Shown one piece after another: positions 1 through 9,211 of a stretch of 64,000 bases of DNA. Each line of letters begins with the position of its first letter. The stretch's first letter is position 1. The notes below the pieces were generated by a model. It was given only the letters and a program-made list of their open reading frames with translations, was not told the origin of the DNA and ran no database searches. The stretch is from positions 620,001 to 684,000 of the forward strand of contig CAWGJF010000001.1 in NCBI GenBank assembly GCA_963822905.1, given 5' to 3'. The stretch comes from CAWGJF01 sp963822905. GTDB taxonomy: Bacteria; Bacteroidota; Ignavibacteria; Ignavibacteriales; Ignavibacteriaceae. Both the position numbers and the translations under genes were made by a program.

Positions 1-23
1 AAATACTTTCTGCAAGAAAACAA

Positions 24-746
24 ATGGAAAAAAAGAATTTCAAAATATTTGTTGACTTTGACGGCACGATAACTAAAGAAGATGTTGGAGAAGGAATCTT
101 CAGAAAATTCGGAAAACCTGAAATTGTAAATAAAGTTATTGATGATTTGTTAAATGACAGAATTTCTTCCCGCGAATGCTGGGAGCTTTTGTGTGAGTCT
201 ACCGGAACAGTAAATCAGAATGAATTAATTAATTTTATTGATCAAATTGAAATTGAAGATGACTTTTCGGGGTTTATTAATTTCTGCCGGGAAAATGATT
301 TTGAAGTTTTCATACTGAGTGACGGTTTCGACTATTACCTCGAAAAAATACTTAAAAAGGAAAAGTTGGCTGATTTGAAATATTTTGCGAATAAACTGGA
401 GGTTAAAGAAGGTAAACTTCTCCCATCTTTCCCGTTTTTTAAACCCGATTTCATAAGTTCAGCAAATTGTAAAAGAGATCATATTATTAATAACAGCAGC
501 GATGATGACTACACCGTTTTTATAGGCGATGGAAATTCTGACAAAGATTCTGTTCTTTACAGTGATTTTATTTTTGCAAAAAATGATCTGCTAAAGTTTT
601 GCGAAGTTGAAAGGATTACCTTTTTCCCCTTTAAAAGTTTTACTGAAATTCAAGATAGATTAATCCAGTTAATGAATAAGAAAAAACTAAAGAAAAGACA
701 TCAGTCGCAATTGAAAAGACGTGAAGCATATATAACCGAACATTGA
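24..746 (+). CDS. HAD-family phosphatase, MtnX-like
   Basis: This is a haloacid dehalogenase (HAD, subclass IB) phosphatase of 240 residues. Motif I is DFDGTIT with the nucleophile Asp11 and general acid Asp13. Motif II is LSDG near residues 98-101, and motif III is GDGNSD near 168-173, so all catalytic positions are present. The overall pattern resembles MtnX-like phosphatases, which act on 2-hydroxy-3-keto-5-methylthiopentenyl-1-phosphate in methionine salvage, but no other salvage gene is visible here and the substrate is not proven. The C-terminal tail is Lys/Arg-rich and probably cytosolic. The gene is closely followed by an ICMT-like methyltransferase and lipid A genes and may be the first gene of that transcription unit. 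Phosphoserine phosphatase-like activity is the main alternative. Confidence 0.8.
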   Translation: MEKKNFKIFVDFDGTITKEDVGEGIFRKFGKPEIVNKVIDDLLNDRISSRECWELLCESTGTVNQNELINFIDQIEIEDDFSGFINFCRENDFEVFILSDGFDYYLEKILKKEKLADLKYFANKLEVKEGKLLPSFPFFKPDFISSANCKRDHIINNSSDDDYTVFIGDGNSDKDSVLYSDFIFAKNDLLKFCEVERITFFPFKSFTEIQDRLIQLMNKKKLKKRHQSQLKRREAYITEH

Positions 747-761
747 TTTAAGAAAATCCAA

Positions 762-1355
762 TTGAAAAAATTAGCAAAGACCTTTTTTAAATTCAGAAGT
801 TATACACCTATTCCATTTTTAGTTGTGATGTTTATTTTTTTTAATGCAAATAAACTCAGTCTGATTGTTGGATTTGTTGTGGCAGTAATTGGAGAATCAA
901 TTAGGTTTTGGGGTGTAAGCTGGGCTGGCAGCGAAACGCGAACTACAAGCGGAGTGGGTGGATCAAATTTGATAATCAGCGGACCATTTGCACATGTAAG
1001 AAACCCATTATATATAGGAAATATCTTAATGTATCTGGGACTTGGAATAATGTCTTATGCTTTATTTCCTTACTTGCAGGTTGCTGCAATTTTATTTTTT
1101 CTCTTTCAGTATTATTTAATAATTGGAGAAGAAGAAGAGTTCCTGCATAAAAAATTCGGAATGAACTACGAAATATTCAAAAATAATGTACCGTCGTTTT
1201 TCCCACGTATATCTGCATATCGCAATGAAAGTTTTATTCAGCCTGAAGCAGATTTTAAAATAGGATTTAAATCAGAAACAAGAACGTTGCAGGCCTTTTT
1301 AGGAATTTCAATTGTGATGTTAATAATTTGGCTCATTAAGAATAATATGATTTGA
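762..1355 (+). CDS. isoprenylcysteine carboxyl methyltransferase (ICMT)-like membrane protein
   Basis: A 197-residue integral membrane protein with hydrophobic segments near residues 15-30, 32-50, 95-120 and 175-193. The central part carries the ICMT/PEMT-type signature: SGPFAHVRNPLYIGN around residues 72-86 and GEEEEFLHKKFG further on, which in this family form the S-adenosylmethionine and substrate pocket. Bacterial members methylate unknown lipids or small molecules at the membrane, so only the family is assigned. Translation appears to start at a TTG codon because no ATG lies in frame before the first membrane segment. It sits 15 bases after the HAD gene and 4 bases before lpxB, consistent with co-transcription with lipid A genes. 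Confidence 0.75.
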   Translation: MKKLAKTFFKFRSYTPIPFLVVMFIFFNANKLSLIVGFVVAVIGESIRFWGVSWAGSETRTTSGVGGSNLIISGPFAHVRNPLYIGNILMYLGLGIMSYALFPYLQVAAILFFLFQYYLIIGEEEEFLHKKFGMNYEIFKNNVPSFFPRISAYRNESFIQPEADFKIGFKSETRTLQAFLGISIVMLIIWLIKNNMI

Positions 1356-1359
1356 TCTG

Positions 1360-2502
1360 ATGATAAATGATGAAGAAATTTTGATTATAGCAGGTGAAGT
1401 TTCTGGTGATTTGATAGGAGCAGGGCTTGTTGAGCAATTAAAGAAAATAAATCCGTCAATTAGAATTTCAGGAATTGGCGGAGAGAAAATGAAACAGGCG
1501 GGAATGGAAATAATTTTTCACTCGGATCAGATGGCGTTTTTAGGATTCTGGGAAGTTTTAAAACATTATCCTTTTATTCGAAAGGTAAGGGAAAAAATTC
1601 TCAGCAAAGTTGTCGAAAACAAAATCAAGTATGCGGTCTTAATTGATTATCCGGGATTCAATTTAAATATAGCTCCGAGATTGAAAAAACTCGGAGTTAA
1701 AATTATTTATTATGTCAGTCCACAATTGTGGGCATGGGGAACCGGGAGAGTAAAAAAAATTCAACAATTCGTTGAAAAAATGCTGGTGATTTTTCCTTTT
1801 GAAAAAGATTTTTATAAAAAGATGAATGTCGATGTTGAATTCGTCGGACATCCGCTTGTTGAAAGAGTTAATGATTATTCTTTTCTCACGAAAGATGAAC
1901 TTTATAAAAAACTGAATCTTGAAAAAGGCAAAGAAATATTATTATTGATGCCCGGAAGCAGAGAACAAGAAATAAAAAGAATTTTCCCCGAAGTAATAAA
2001 AGCAGCAGATAAACTTTCAAACAAATTTGATTTACAGATTGTGATTGCCTGCTCATCGAACCTGGATAAAAAAGTTTTTGAAGAATTATCGTTAGGGATA
2101 AAATATACACTCGTTTCGGATTTGACATTCGATTTGATGAAACATTCAAAATTTGGAATAATAAAATCCGGCACTTCAACACTTGAAGCCGGATATTTTT
2201 CATTGCCGATGGTTGTTGTTTATAAAACCAGCCCGGTTTCATATTTAATCGGCAGTAATCTTATTCAGATTGATAAAATCGCTATGGCAAATATTATACT
2301 TGGGGAAAAAGTTGTTCCGGAATTAATCCAGGCAGAAGTGAATGAAAAAACTGTTTTTGAACATTGCGATGATATATTATCTGGTAATAATAAATATGAT
2401 TTGATTAGATCCAGGCTTGGAGAAATAAAAAATCTTCTTGGTGAAACTGGTGCATCAGCCAAAGCGGCAAAAAGTATTCTTGCATTGATGAATGAATCTT
2501 AA
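1360..2502 (+). CDS. lpxB: lipid-A-disaccharide synthase
   Basis: LpxB condenses UDP-2,3-diacylglucosamine with lipid X to form the beta-1,6 disaccharide of lipid A on the inner membrane. The 380-residue length is normal. Diagnostic segments are AGEVSGD near the N-terminus (residues 11-17), GIGGEKMKQAGM, FLGFWEVL, the PQLWAWG segment near residue 122, the FVGHPLVE segment near 160, MPGSREQEI near 197 and KSGTSTLEAG near 268, all characteristic of glycosyltransferase family 19. The stop codon overlaps the start of the next gene by 11 bases, and lpxK follows two genes on, so this is a lipid A assembly operon and supports a Gram-negative outer membrane. Confidence 0.95.
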   Translation: MINDEEILIIAGEVSGDLIGAGLVEQLKKINPSIRISGIGGEKMKQAGMEIIFHSDQMAFLGFWEVLKHYPFIRKVREKILSKVVENKIKYAVLIDYPGFNLNIAPRLKKLGVKIIYYVSPQLWAWGTGRVKKIQQFVEKMLVIFPFEKDFYKKMNVDVEFVGHPLVERVNDYSFLTKDELYKKLNLEKGKEILLLMPGSREQEIKRIFPEVIKAADKLSNKFDLQIVIACSSNLDKKVFEELSLGIKYTLVSDLTFDLMKHSKFGIIKSGTSTLEAGYFSLPMVVVYKTSPVSYLIGSNLIQIDKIAMANIILGEKVVPELIQAEVNEKTVFEHCDDILSGNNKYDLIRSRLGEIKNLLGETGASAKAAKSILALMNES

Positions 2503-3151
2503 ATCGGCAAAAAGAGGAATCCTGAATTTTCTTGGGAACCTCTTAATAAAATCGGGTATTACTTTACTTTGTAAAAGTTTGAGGATAAATATTATTAATA
2601 AAAATGTAATTGAAACTCTTATCAGAACAAATCAAAATTTTGTAATTGCATTCTGGCATGGAACTATGCTTGTCCCCTGGTTTATCCAGGATAAAAAAAA
2701 TATGGCAGCTTTAGTAAGTCAGAGTAGAGACGGTAATTTGTTGACAAAACTTTTAGAACATTGGGATTATAAAGTCGTTCGTGGTTCGAGTAGTTCAGGT
2801 GGTCAAACTGCTCTTGAGAGTATTATTGATTTGATAAAACAGAATCATTCGGTTGCGATTACACCGGATGGGCCAAGAGGGCCACAATTTAAATTTAAAG
2901 CAGGTGCAGCTATTGCGTCCAAAAAAACTCGGGTTCCACTGGTGTTGCTAGGAGTTGGATATAAAAATAAGAAAATTTTAAAAAGCTGGGATCATTTTGA
3001 AATACCATTCTTTTTTTCAAAGGTAAATATCATTTTTTCTGATCAGATAGAAATATCTGACAAACTTACTTATGATGAAACTTCAGAAATGATTTTAAAA
3101 TGTGAACATCAGTTAAATGATCTGCAAAAACAGGCAAGTATATTTAATTAG
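2492..3151 (+). CDS. DUF374-type lysophospholipid acyltransferase-like protein
   Basis: A 219-residue protein of the DUF374 branch of the lysophospholipid acyltransferase superfamily. The acyltransferase-type motif appears as AFWHGTM around residues 53-59, followed by SQSRDGNLL, VRGSSSSGG and the conserved TPDGPRGP near residues 123-130. Members commonly sit between lpxB and lpxK or near kdtA and are thought to acylate or otherwise process lipid A, but the reaction is not established for this branch. It overlaps the end of lpxB and is 7 bases before lpxK, so translational coupling is likely. A late lipid A acyltransferase of the LpxL type is less likely because the HX4D spacing and length differ. 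Confidence 0.85.
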   Translation: MNLKSAKRGILNFLGNLLIKSGITLLCKSLRINIINKNVIETLIRTNQNFVIAFWHGTMLVPWFIQDKKNMAALVSQSRDGNLLTKLLEHWDYKVVRGSSSSGGQTALESIIDLIKQNHSVAITPDGPRGPQFKFKAGAAIASKKTRVPLVLLGVGYKNKKILKSWDHFEIPFFFSKVNIIFSDQIEISDKLTYDETSEMILKCEHQLNDLQKQASIFN

Positions 3152-3158
3152 TTTTTAG

Positions 3159-4202
3159 ATGAATGTGATTAGATTTTTTTTATTTCCTTTTGTCCCGGTT
3201 TATTGGCTATTGATTGGAACCAGGAATTATTTCTTTAATAAAGGTGTTTTCAAATCAAGAAAGGTAAATGCGACTGTTATTTCTGTGGGAAATATCACAA
3301 TTGGCGGTTCCGGAAAGACACCCACAACAATTTATTTAACAGAAATGCTTAAAACTGAAGGAAAAAAGGTAGGTGTTTTGAGCCGGGGTTACGGTCGTAA
3401 CTCAAAAGGCTATATTTTTGTATCCGACGGAAATAAAATTTTGACGAGTGTGGAAAAAAGTGGTGACGAAATTTATCATACGGTTCTGGACTGCAAAGTA
3501 CCTGCGGCAGTTTGCGAGGACAGAGTTGAAGGTGCTGAAAAATTGATTGGGCAAACAGGAATTAATACTTTAGTTCTTGATGATGCTTTTCAGCACAGAT
3601 GGATTTCAAGAAATTTAGATCTTGTTTTGATGGACCAGAGATTTCTTATTGAAGAAGGTTCTCTTTCAAAGTTCTTATTTCCGGTTGGATCAATGCGCGA
3701 ATCATTTAATTCACTCAAAAGAGCCGATGCAATTATTTTTAACCGAAAATTTATGGAAAGAAAACAAGTTCCTGTGGACCTGAAGAAAAAAATTCCGGAG
3801 AAACCTGTTTTTCATGCTTACTACAAAGCGATAAGTTTTATTGATTTAAAAGCAAAAACTGAATATTCACTTGATGAATTTAAAGGACAGAAAAGTTTGG
3901 TAGTCTCAGGTATCGCTAATCCAAAATCTTTCCTGAATGTACTTTCACAAACTAATGTTGATACTTCAAATAAATTGATTTTTGGTGATCATAAAAAATA
4001 TACCATGAAATATGTTCAACAGATAAGAAAAAAGTTTTACTCAACAAATTCGCATTCTGTAGTTACAACAGAAAAAGATGCGGTTAAGCTAAGTAAATAT
4101 TCAGTCGAATTTGATGATATTGATATTTATTATCTTAAAATAAAAATGAAAATGGATGATGAAAATTCTTTTAAAGAATTCATTCTAAAAAACATAAATT
4201 AA
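3159..4202 (+). CDS. lpxK: tetraacyldisaccharide 4'-kinase
   Basis: LpxK phosphorylates the 4'-position of the tetraacyldisaccharide to give lipid IVA, an inner-membrane step. The 347-residue protein begins with a membrane-associated helix, then a Walker A segment GNITIGGSGKTPT (about residues 43-55), LSRGYGR, and the conserved DDAFQHR motif near residues 141-147. The C-terminal part has GIANPKSF, FGDHKKYT and VTTEKDAVKL, all typical of LpxK. It is the last gene of the lipid A group. The 46-base gap to ppdK contains a strong Shine-Dalgarno sequence for the next gene but no clear terminator. Confidence 0.95.
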   Translation: MNVIRFFLFPFVPVYWLLIGTRNYFFNKGVFKSRKVNATVISVGNITIGGSGKTPTTIYLTEMLKTEGKKVGVLSRGYGRNSKGYIFVSDGNKILTSVEKSGDEIYHTVLDCKVPAAVCEDRVEGAEKLIGQTGINTLVLDDAFQHRWISRNLDLVLMDQRFLIEEGSLSKFLFPVGSMRESFNSLKRADAIIFNRKFMERKQVPVDLKKKIPEKPVFHAYYKAISFIDLKAKTEYSLDEFKGQKSLVVSGIANPKSFLNVLSQTNVDTSNKLIFGDHKKYTMKYVQQIRKKFYSTNSHSVVTTEKDAVKLSKYSVEFDDIDIYYLKIKMKMDDENSFKEFILKNIN

Positions 4203-4248
4203 AGTAATCTTATATTAAAGAATTAATCTATATACGGAGGTAGTTTAG

Positions 4249-7050
4249 ATGTCAAAGAAGATCAAATACGTCTACTTTTTCGGAGGGAAAAGAGCCGATG
4301 GAAAAGCTGATATGAAAGCATTGCTTGGCGGTAAAGGTGCAAACCTTGCCGAGATGGTAAACATTGGTATGCCGGTTCCTGCAGGATTTACAATCACCAC
4401 TGAAGTTTGTACTTATTACTATCAAAACAAAAACAAATATCCTAAAGAACTTAAAACAAAGGTTCAGGAATCATTAAAGAAAATTGAAAAAGAAATGGGG
4501 GCAACTTTCGGTGATCCGGAAAATCCATTGCTTGTTTCAGTTCGTTCAGGTGCAAGAGCTTCAATGCCCGGAATGATGGACACTATCTTAAATCTCGGTT
4601 TAAATGATGTAACCGTCCAGGGATTAATCAATAAAACAGGCAATGAAAGATTTGCGTATGATTCATACAGAAGATTTGTACAAATGTATGGTGATGTTGT
4701 TCTTGGATTAAAACCTGTTGATAAGCATGAAGAAGATCCGTTTGAAGTTATTATCGAAAAGAAAAAACATTCTAAGGGTGTTAAACTTGATACTGAGTTA
4801 AATGGAAATGATTTAAAGGAACTTGTTGAGGAATTTAAAGTAGCAATTAAAGAGAAAACAGGAAACGATTTCCCGACTGATCCGGTTGAACAAATGTGGG
4901 GTGCAGTAAGTGCAGTTTTCGGAAGCTGGATGAATGACCGCGCAATTGTTTACAGGAAAATTAATCAAATTCCGGAATCCTGGGGAACTGCTGTGAACGT
5001 TCAGTCAATGGTGTTTGGAAATATGGGTGAGGATTCCGGAACAGGTGTTGCATTTACCCGCGATCCTGCCAGTGGTGAAAATGTTTTTTATGGTGAATAT
5101 CTTTTTAATGCACAGGGCGAAGATGTTGTTGCAGGAACCCGAACTCCCCATCCTATTTTAGAATTAAAAAAAGATAATGCAAAAATCTATAAAGAACTTG
5201 ATGTTATTCGTTTGAATTTAGAAAAACATTATAAAGATATGATGGATGTTGAGTTTACGATTCAACAGGGAAAACTCTGGATGCTTCAATGTCGTGTCGG
5301 AAAAAGAACGGGTTTTGCAGCAATCAAAATGGCAGTCGATATGGTGAAGGAAAAATTAATCAGTAAAGAAGAAGCAATTGCCAGGATTGAACCAAACCAG
5401 TTAAACCAATTATTAAGACCAATTTTTGATCTTGATGAAAAAAGAAAAGCAATGGAAAGTGGAAAACTACTTGCAAAAGGATTAAATGCGGGACCTGGTG
5501 CTGCTTCCGGAAAAATTGCATTAAGCGCTCAGGATGCTGAAGAGATGGCAAAAGGAGGGGAGCCTGTTATACTTGTGAGAATCGAAACATCGCCTGAAGA
5601 TATTAAAGGAATGAATGCTTCCGAAGGAATTCTTACCGCACGTGGTGGAATGACATCACACGCAGCTTTGGTTGCAAGACAAATGGGTAAAGTTTGTGTT
5701 GCAGGATGCGGTTCATTAAAAATTAATTATAAAGAAAGAACAGTTGGTGTTGAAGGAAAAAATATCGTTGTAAAAGAAGGAGATTATTTATCAATTGATG
5801 GTACAACAGGTGAAGTTATCCAGGGTAAACTGGAAACAAAACCATCAGAAGTAATCCAGGTTCTGATAACAAAAACTCTTAAAGAAAAAGATTCAGCAGT
5901 TTATCAGACATACAACAGTTTAATGGGGTGGGCAGATAAATTGAGAAGGCTAAATGTAAGAACAAATGCGGACCAGCCTGATCAATCTGCTAACGCAATT
6001 GCTTTTGGAGCAGAAGGAATCGGACTTTGCAGAACTGAGCATATGTTCTTTGGTGGAGAAAGAATTCTTTCTGTAAGGAAGATGATTGTCTCAGATACAG
6101 TTGCTGAAAGAAAGGCCGCACTTGATGAACTTCTCCCACTCCAACGGGAAGATTTTGCAGGAATATTCAGAGTGATGCATGGAAAGCCTGTAACTATAAG
6201 AACTTTAGATCCTCCATTACATGAATTTCTTCCTCATTCAGAAAAAGAAATTAAGGAAGTTGCAGATGCACTTGGTATTACTTCACAAAAACTTCAGGAG
6301 AAAATTGAAAGTCTGCATGAATTTAACCCGATGCTTGGTTTCAGAGGATGCAGACTTGGAGTTGTGTTCCCTGAAATAACAGAAATGCAGGCACGTGCAA
6401 TTATTGAAGCAGCTTGTGATGTTGCAAAAGAAAAAATAAAAGTTAAACCTGAAATTATGATTCCTCTTGTCAGTCACGTAAATGAATTCAAACTTCAGGA
6501 AGATATCGTTCGCAGAGTTGCAAAAGAAGTTATGAAGGAAAAAGGTATCAAGGTAGATTATCTTGTCGGAACGATGATTGAATTGCCAAGAGCTGCGTTA
6601 ACTGCTGATGAAATTGCAACACGTGCAGAATTTTTCAGTTTTGGTACAAATGATCTTACCCAAACAACATTTGGTTTGTCAAGAGATGATGCTGGTAAGT
6701 TCCTTCCAATTTATGTTCAGAATGAGATTTTGCCAACTGATCCATTTGAAGCAATTGATCAGGCAGGTGTTGGGCAACTTGTTAAGATGGGAACAGAAAA
6801 AGGTCGATCAACCCGCGAAAATCTTAAAGTTGGAATTTGTGGCGAACATGGAGGTGAACCTTCTTCAGTTGAATTCTGTCACAGGGTAGGTTTAAATTAT
6901 GTTAGTTGTTCACCTTTCAGAGTTCCGATTGCCAGGCTTGCTGCAGCAAGAGCTGTTGTTAATGAAATGCACAGTGGCAAAAAATCGAAAGCGAAGAAAG
7001 CGGGTAAGGCAGCAAAAAGTAAAAAGAAAAAGTCAGCAAAAAAGAAATAA
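4249..7050 (+). CDS. ppdK: pyruvate, phosphate dikinase with lysine-rich C-terminal tail
   Basis: PPDK interconverts pyruvate, ATP and phosphate with phosphoenolpyruvate, AMP and pyrophosphate in cytosolic central carbon metabolism. Order of domains: N-terminal ATP-grasp region (LLGGKGANLAEM near the start, SVRSGARASMPGMMDT near residues 97-112), the swivelling phosphohistidine domain with GGMTSHAALVARQMGK and catalytic His471, then the PEP-utilising barrel with GICGEHGGEPSS and catalytic Cys864. The body matches the family's usual length, but the last roughly 25 residues form a Lys/Ala/Ser tail that is not part of the catalytic fold. A near-consensus GGAGG ribosome-binding site lies 8 bases before the ATG. 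Such a strong site fits an abundant metabolic enzyme. Confidence 0.95.
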   Translation: MSKKIKYVYFFGGKRADGKADMKALLGGKGANLAEMVNIGMPVPAGFTITTEVCTYYYQNKNKYPKELKTKVQESLKKIEKEMGATFGDPENPLLVSVRSGARASMPGMMDTILNLGLNDVTVQGLINKTGNERFAYDSYRRFVQMYGDVVLGLKPVDKHEEDPFEVIIEKKKHSKGVKLDTELNGNDLKELVEEFKVAIKEKTGNDFPTDPVEQMWGAVSAVFGSWMNDRAIVYRKINQIPESWGTAVNVQSMVFGNMGEDSGTGVAFTRDPASGENVFYGEYLFNAQGEDVVAGTRTPHPILELKKDNAKIYKELDVIRLNLEKHYKDMMDVEFTIQQGKLWMLQCRVGKRTGFAAIKMAVDMVKEKLISKEEAIARIEPNQLNQLLRPIFDLDEKRKAMESGKLLAKGLNAGPGAASGKIALSAQDAEEMAKGGEPVILVRIETSPEDIKGMNASEGILTARGGMTSHAALVARQMGKVCVAGCGSLKINYKERTVGVEGKNIVVKEGDYLSIDGTTGEVIQGKLETKPSEVIQVLITKTLKEKDSAVYQTYNSLMGWADKLRRLNVRTNADQPDQSANAIAFGAEGIGLCRTEHMFFGGERILSVRKMIVSDTVAERKAALDELLPLQREDFAGIFRVMHGKPVTIRTLDPPLHEFLPHSEKEIKEVADALGITSQKLQEKIESLHEFNPMLGFRGCRLGVVFPEITEMQARAIIEAACDVAKEKIKVKPEIMIPLVSHVNEFKLQEDIVRRVAKEVMKEKGIKVDYLVGTMIELPRAALTADEIATRAEFFSFGTNDLTQTTFGLSRDDAGKFLPIYVQNEILPTDPFEAIDQAGVGQLVKMGTEKGRSTRENLKVGICGEHGGEPSSVEFCHRVGLNYVSCSPFRVPIARLAAARAVVNEMHSGKKSKAKKAGKAAKSKKKKSAKKK

Positions 7051-7064
7051 TAAATTAATAATAC

Positions 7065-7091
7065 TGGCAGGAGATTAAATATCTTCTGCCA
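7065..7091 (+). terminator. candidate terminator hairpin after ppdK
   Basis: Inverted repeat with arms tggcaggagat and atcttctgcca, which pair over 11 positions with one G-T wobble around a 5-base loop. It begins 14 bases after the ppdK stop. The downstream tract is only moderately T-rich, so it could also be an mRNA-stabilising or attenuating hairpin. Confidence 0.5.
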
Positions 7092-7121
7092 ATTTATCTT
7101 TAACTAAAAAAGGTTAAAAGA

Positions 7122-8156
7122 ATGAAGTTATCAGATTTTAAGTATAATATTCCTAAAACAGCAATAGCTAAATATCCACCATCTGCTAGAGATAAGGCAA
7201 AGTTAATGGTGCTTAACAGGGAAACACAGACTATGGAGAATAAAAAATTCTCTGATGTTGTAAACTATATGTCAAAGGGGGATATACTCGTTGTAAACGA
7301 AACACGTGTATTCCAAGCAAGACTGTTCGGGAAAAAAGAAAAAACTAATGCAAAAATTGAAGTATTTCTTCTTCGTGAATTAAATGCTGAAGAGTGTATC
7401 TGGGATGTGATTGTTGACCCGGCAAGAAAAGTAAGAATCGGGAACAAAATTTATTTTAATGATAAACTCTGGTGTGAAGTTATCGACAATACCACTTCAC
7501 GTGGAAGAACTGTCAGGTTCAACCAGGCTGAAAGTATTTTTAAAGCAGTGGAAAAAATCGGGATTACCCCATTGCCTCCTTATATCAAAAGAGAAGCCGA
7601 ACCTTCCGATAGGGAAGATTATCAAACAGTTTATGCAAGAGTTGATGGTTCCGTAGCTGCACCAACAGCAGGTTTGCATTTTACAAAACAGTTATTGAGT
7701 AAAATTCATAAGAAGGGAATTGAGGTTGTCCCGGTTATTCTTCACATTGGGTTGGGAACATTCAGGCCGGTTGAAGTTGAAGATCTAACAAAACATAAAA
7801 TGGATTCCGAGTATTATGAGATCAGTGCTAAGTCTGCAGAAGCCGTTAACAAAGCAATGCATTCAAAGCATAATGTTTTTGTCGTAGGAACAAGTACATG
7901 CCGTGCACTTGAAACAAGCACTACTGCAGATGGATTTGTTAAACAAAGCCAGGGGTGGACTGATAAATTTATTTATCCTCCTTACGATTTCAAAATTACT
8001 AGTAAGTTAATAACCAATTTTCATATGCCTGAATCAACGTTGCTGATGCTCGTTGGTGCTTTTGCAGAAACGGATTTTCTTTTAAAAGCTTACAAAAAAG
8101 CTTTGAAAGAAAAATATAAATTTCTCAGTTATGGCGATGCAATGCTGATTATATGA
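7122..8156 (+). CDS. queA: S-adenosylmethionine:tRNA ribosyltransferase-isomerase
   Basis: QueA transfers and isomerises the ribosyl group of S-adenosylmethionine onto 7-aminomethyl-7-deazaguanine in tRNA, making epoxyqueuosine. The 344-residue length is usual. Recognised segments are the N-terminal LPxxxIAKYPxxxR-like opening, DILVVNETRVFQARLFG, GITPLPPYIKR, the DREDYQTVYA segment, GSVAAPTAGLHFT and the C-terminal TNFHMPESTLLMLVGAF. The final codons overlap the ispD start in an ATGA arrangement (4-base overlap), implying translational coupling. No other queuosine gene is present in the window. Confidence 0.95.
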   Translation: MKLSDFKYNIPKTAIAKYPPSARDKAKLMVLNRETQTMENKKFSDVVNYMSKGDILVVNETRVFQARLFGKKEKTNAKIEVFLLRELNAEECIWDVIVDPARKVRIGNKIYFNDKLWCEVIDNTTSRGRTVRFNQAESIFKAVEKIGITPLPPYIKREAEPSDREDYQTVYARVDGSVAAPTAGLHFTKQLLSKIHKKGIEVVPVILHIGLGTFRPVEVEDLTKHKMDSEYYEISAKSAEAVNKAMHSKHNVFVVGTSTCRALETSTTADGFVKQSQGWTDKFIYPPYDFKITSKLITNFHMPESTLLMLVGAFAETDFLLKAYKKALKEKYKFLSYGDAMLII

Positions 8157-8827
8157 AAACTGTTGCTATTATTCCCGCCGGAGGGAAAGGTACAAGGAGT
8201 GGCAATGCCACTCCTAAACAGTACCTGAAATTTCAAGGAAAAGAGCTTATAGTTTATCCACTTCAGACATTCCAAAAATGTAAGCTTATAAATGAAATAC
8301 TTATTGTTGCCAACCCGGTTTACTTTTCTTTGCTTGAAAAAATTTTAAAGAAATACAAACTATCAAAAGTGTTGAAGATTGTTAAGGCTGGAAAAGAAAG
8401 ACAGGATTCTGTCTTCAATGCTCTAACTTCAAATTTATTAAATGATGAAGACATTGTTGTTGTTCACGATGCTGCAAGGGCATTACTACCTCTTTCAATT
8501 TTGAATAAAGCAATCAAATCTGCAAAGGATAAAGGAAATGCACTCGTTTGCCTGCCTGCAAAAGACACATTGGTAAAAGGGAAAAATAAAGTTGATGGTT
8601 ATGTTGATAGGAAAAATGTTTATTATGTTCAAACACCACAAATTTTTACTTTCCAAACATTAAATAAGGCGATGCAGAAAGCAAAAAAAGATAAGTACCT
8701 TGGAACGGATGAATCAATGCTGGTAAAAAGAATAGGTGAAAAAATAAACATTGTTGAAGGTTCAGCATTAAATTTTAAAATCACTACTTCTGAAGACATC
8801 CGGATGTTTAAAAGTTTAATCAAATAA
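8153..8827 (+). CDS. ispD: 2-C-methyl-D-erythritol 4-phosphate cytidylyltransferase
   Basis: IspD couples CTP to methylerythritol phosphate in the non-mevalonate isoprenoid pathway. The 224-residue protein has the nucleotide-binding loop PAGGKGTRSG near residues 8-17, KQYLKFQGKELIVYPL, the segment GKERQDSVFNAL, VVVHDAARALLP, KDTLV and YYVQTPQIF, ending with the ITTSEDIRMFK pattern. All are standard for the IspD family. The start overlaps queA by 4 bases. The downstream gap of about 380 bases separates this core block from the hybrid kinase. Confidence 0.93.
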   Translation: MKTVAIIPAGGKGTRSGNATPKQYLKFQGKELIVYPLQTFQKCKLINEILIVANPVYFSLLEKILKKYKLSKVLKIVKAGKERQDSVFNALTSNLLNDEDIVVVHDAARALLPLSILNKAIKSAKDKGNALVCLPAKDTLVKGKNKVDGYVDRKNVYYVQTPQIFTFQTLNKAMQKAKKDKYLGTDESMLVKRIGEKINIVEGSALNFKITTSEDIRMFKSLIK

Positions 8828-9211
8828 TAAATTGTAGCCATTCCTTTAGTATTAAATTTCAATTTTTCCAAAAATATTCAATTCATTTAATAGGAATGAA
8901 TCATAGAGATGCTGTAAATATTCCTTCCTGTTTTTACGATAATAATTAGTCAGGAATATTTGACTTTGCATATTATAAGAATAGTCCGTGCTCGATTTCT
9001 TGATTATGACTATTATTGATAAGATTTGCTAAAAATTGAATGAATAAATTGGTATTGAAATTGAGACTGTATCCCGATGTTTTACCTTTTTTGACATACG
9101 TTTAAGAATAAAATCAATTAAAATGGGGAACTAACAAAATGTTTTTAAGGGGCTTTAATTGTTGCTTTCCAGTATTATTTTCACACCTGATATCAGATAC
9201 TGAGCTCTGAA
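8828..9211. other. intergenic region between ispD and the hybrid kinase
   Basis: No convincing gene or RNA was found in this 384-base AT-rich stretch. It contains a dyad with arms agtca and tgact around an 8-base AT-rich core at 8948-8965. There is also a wider inverted repeat of nine bases, aaatattcc at 8916-8924 and its complement at 8953-8961. Either could be an operator for the kinase gene, but there is no independent support. Confidence 0.35.

Noticed and set aside
9089..9130. Sigma-70 promoter from ttgaca at 9091
   Set aside because: No -10 box lies at 16-18 bases from it, so the match is probably chance.
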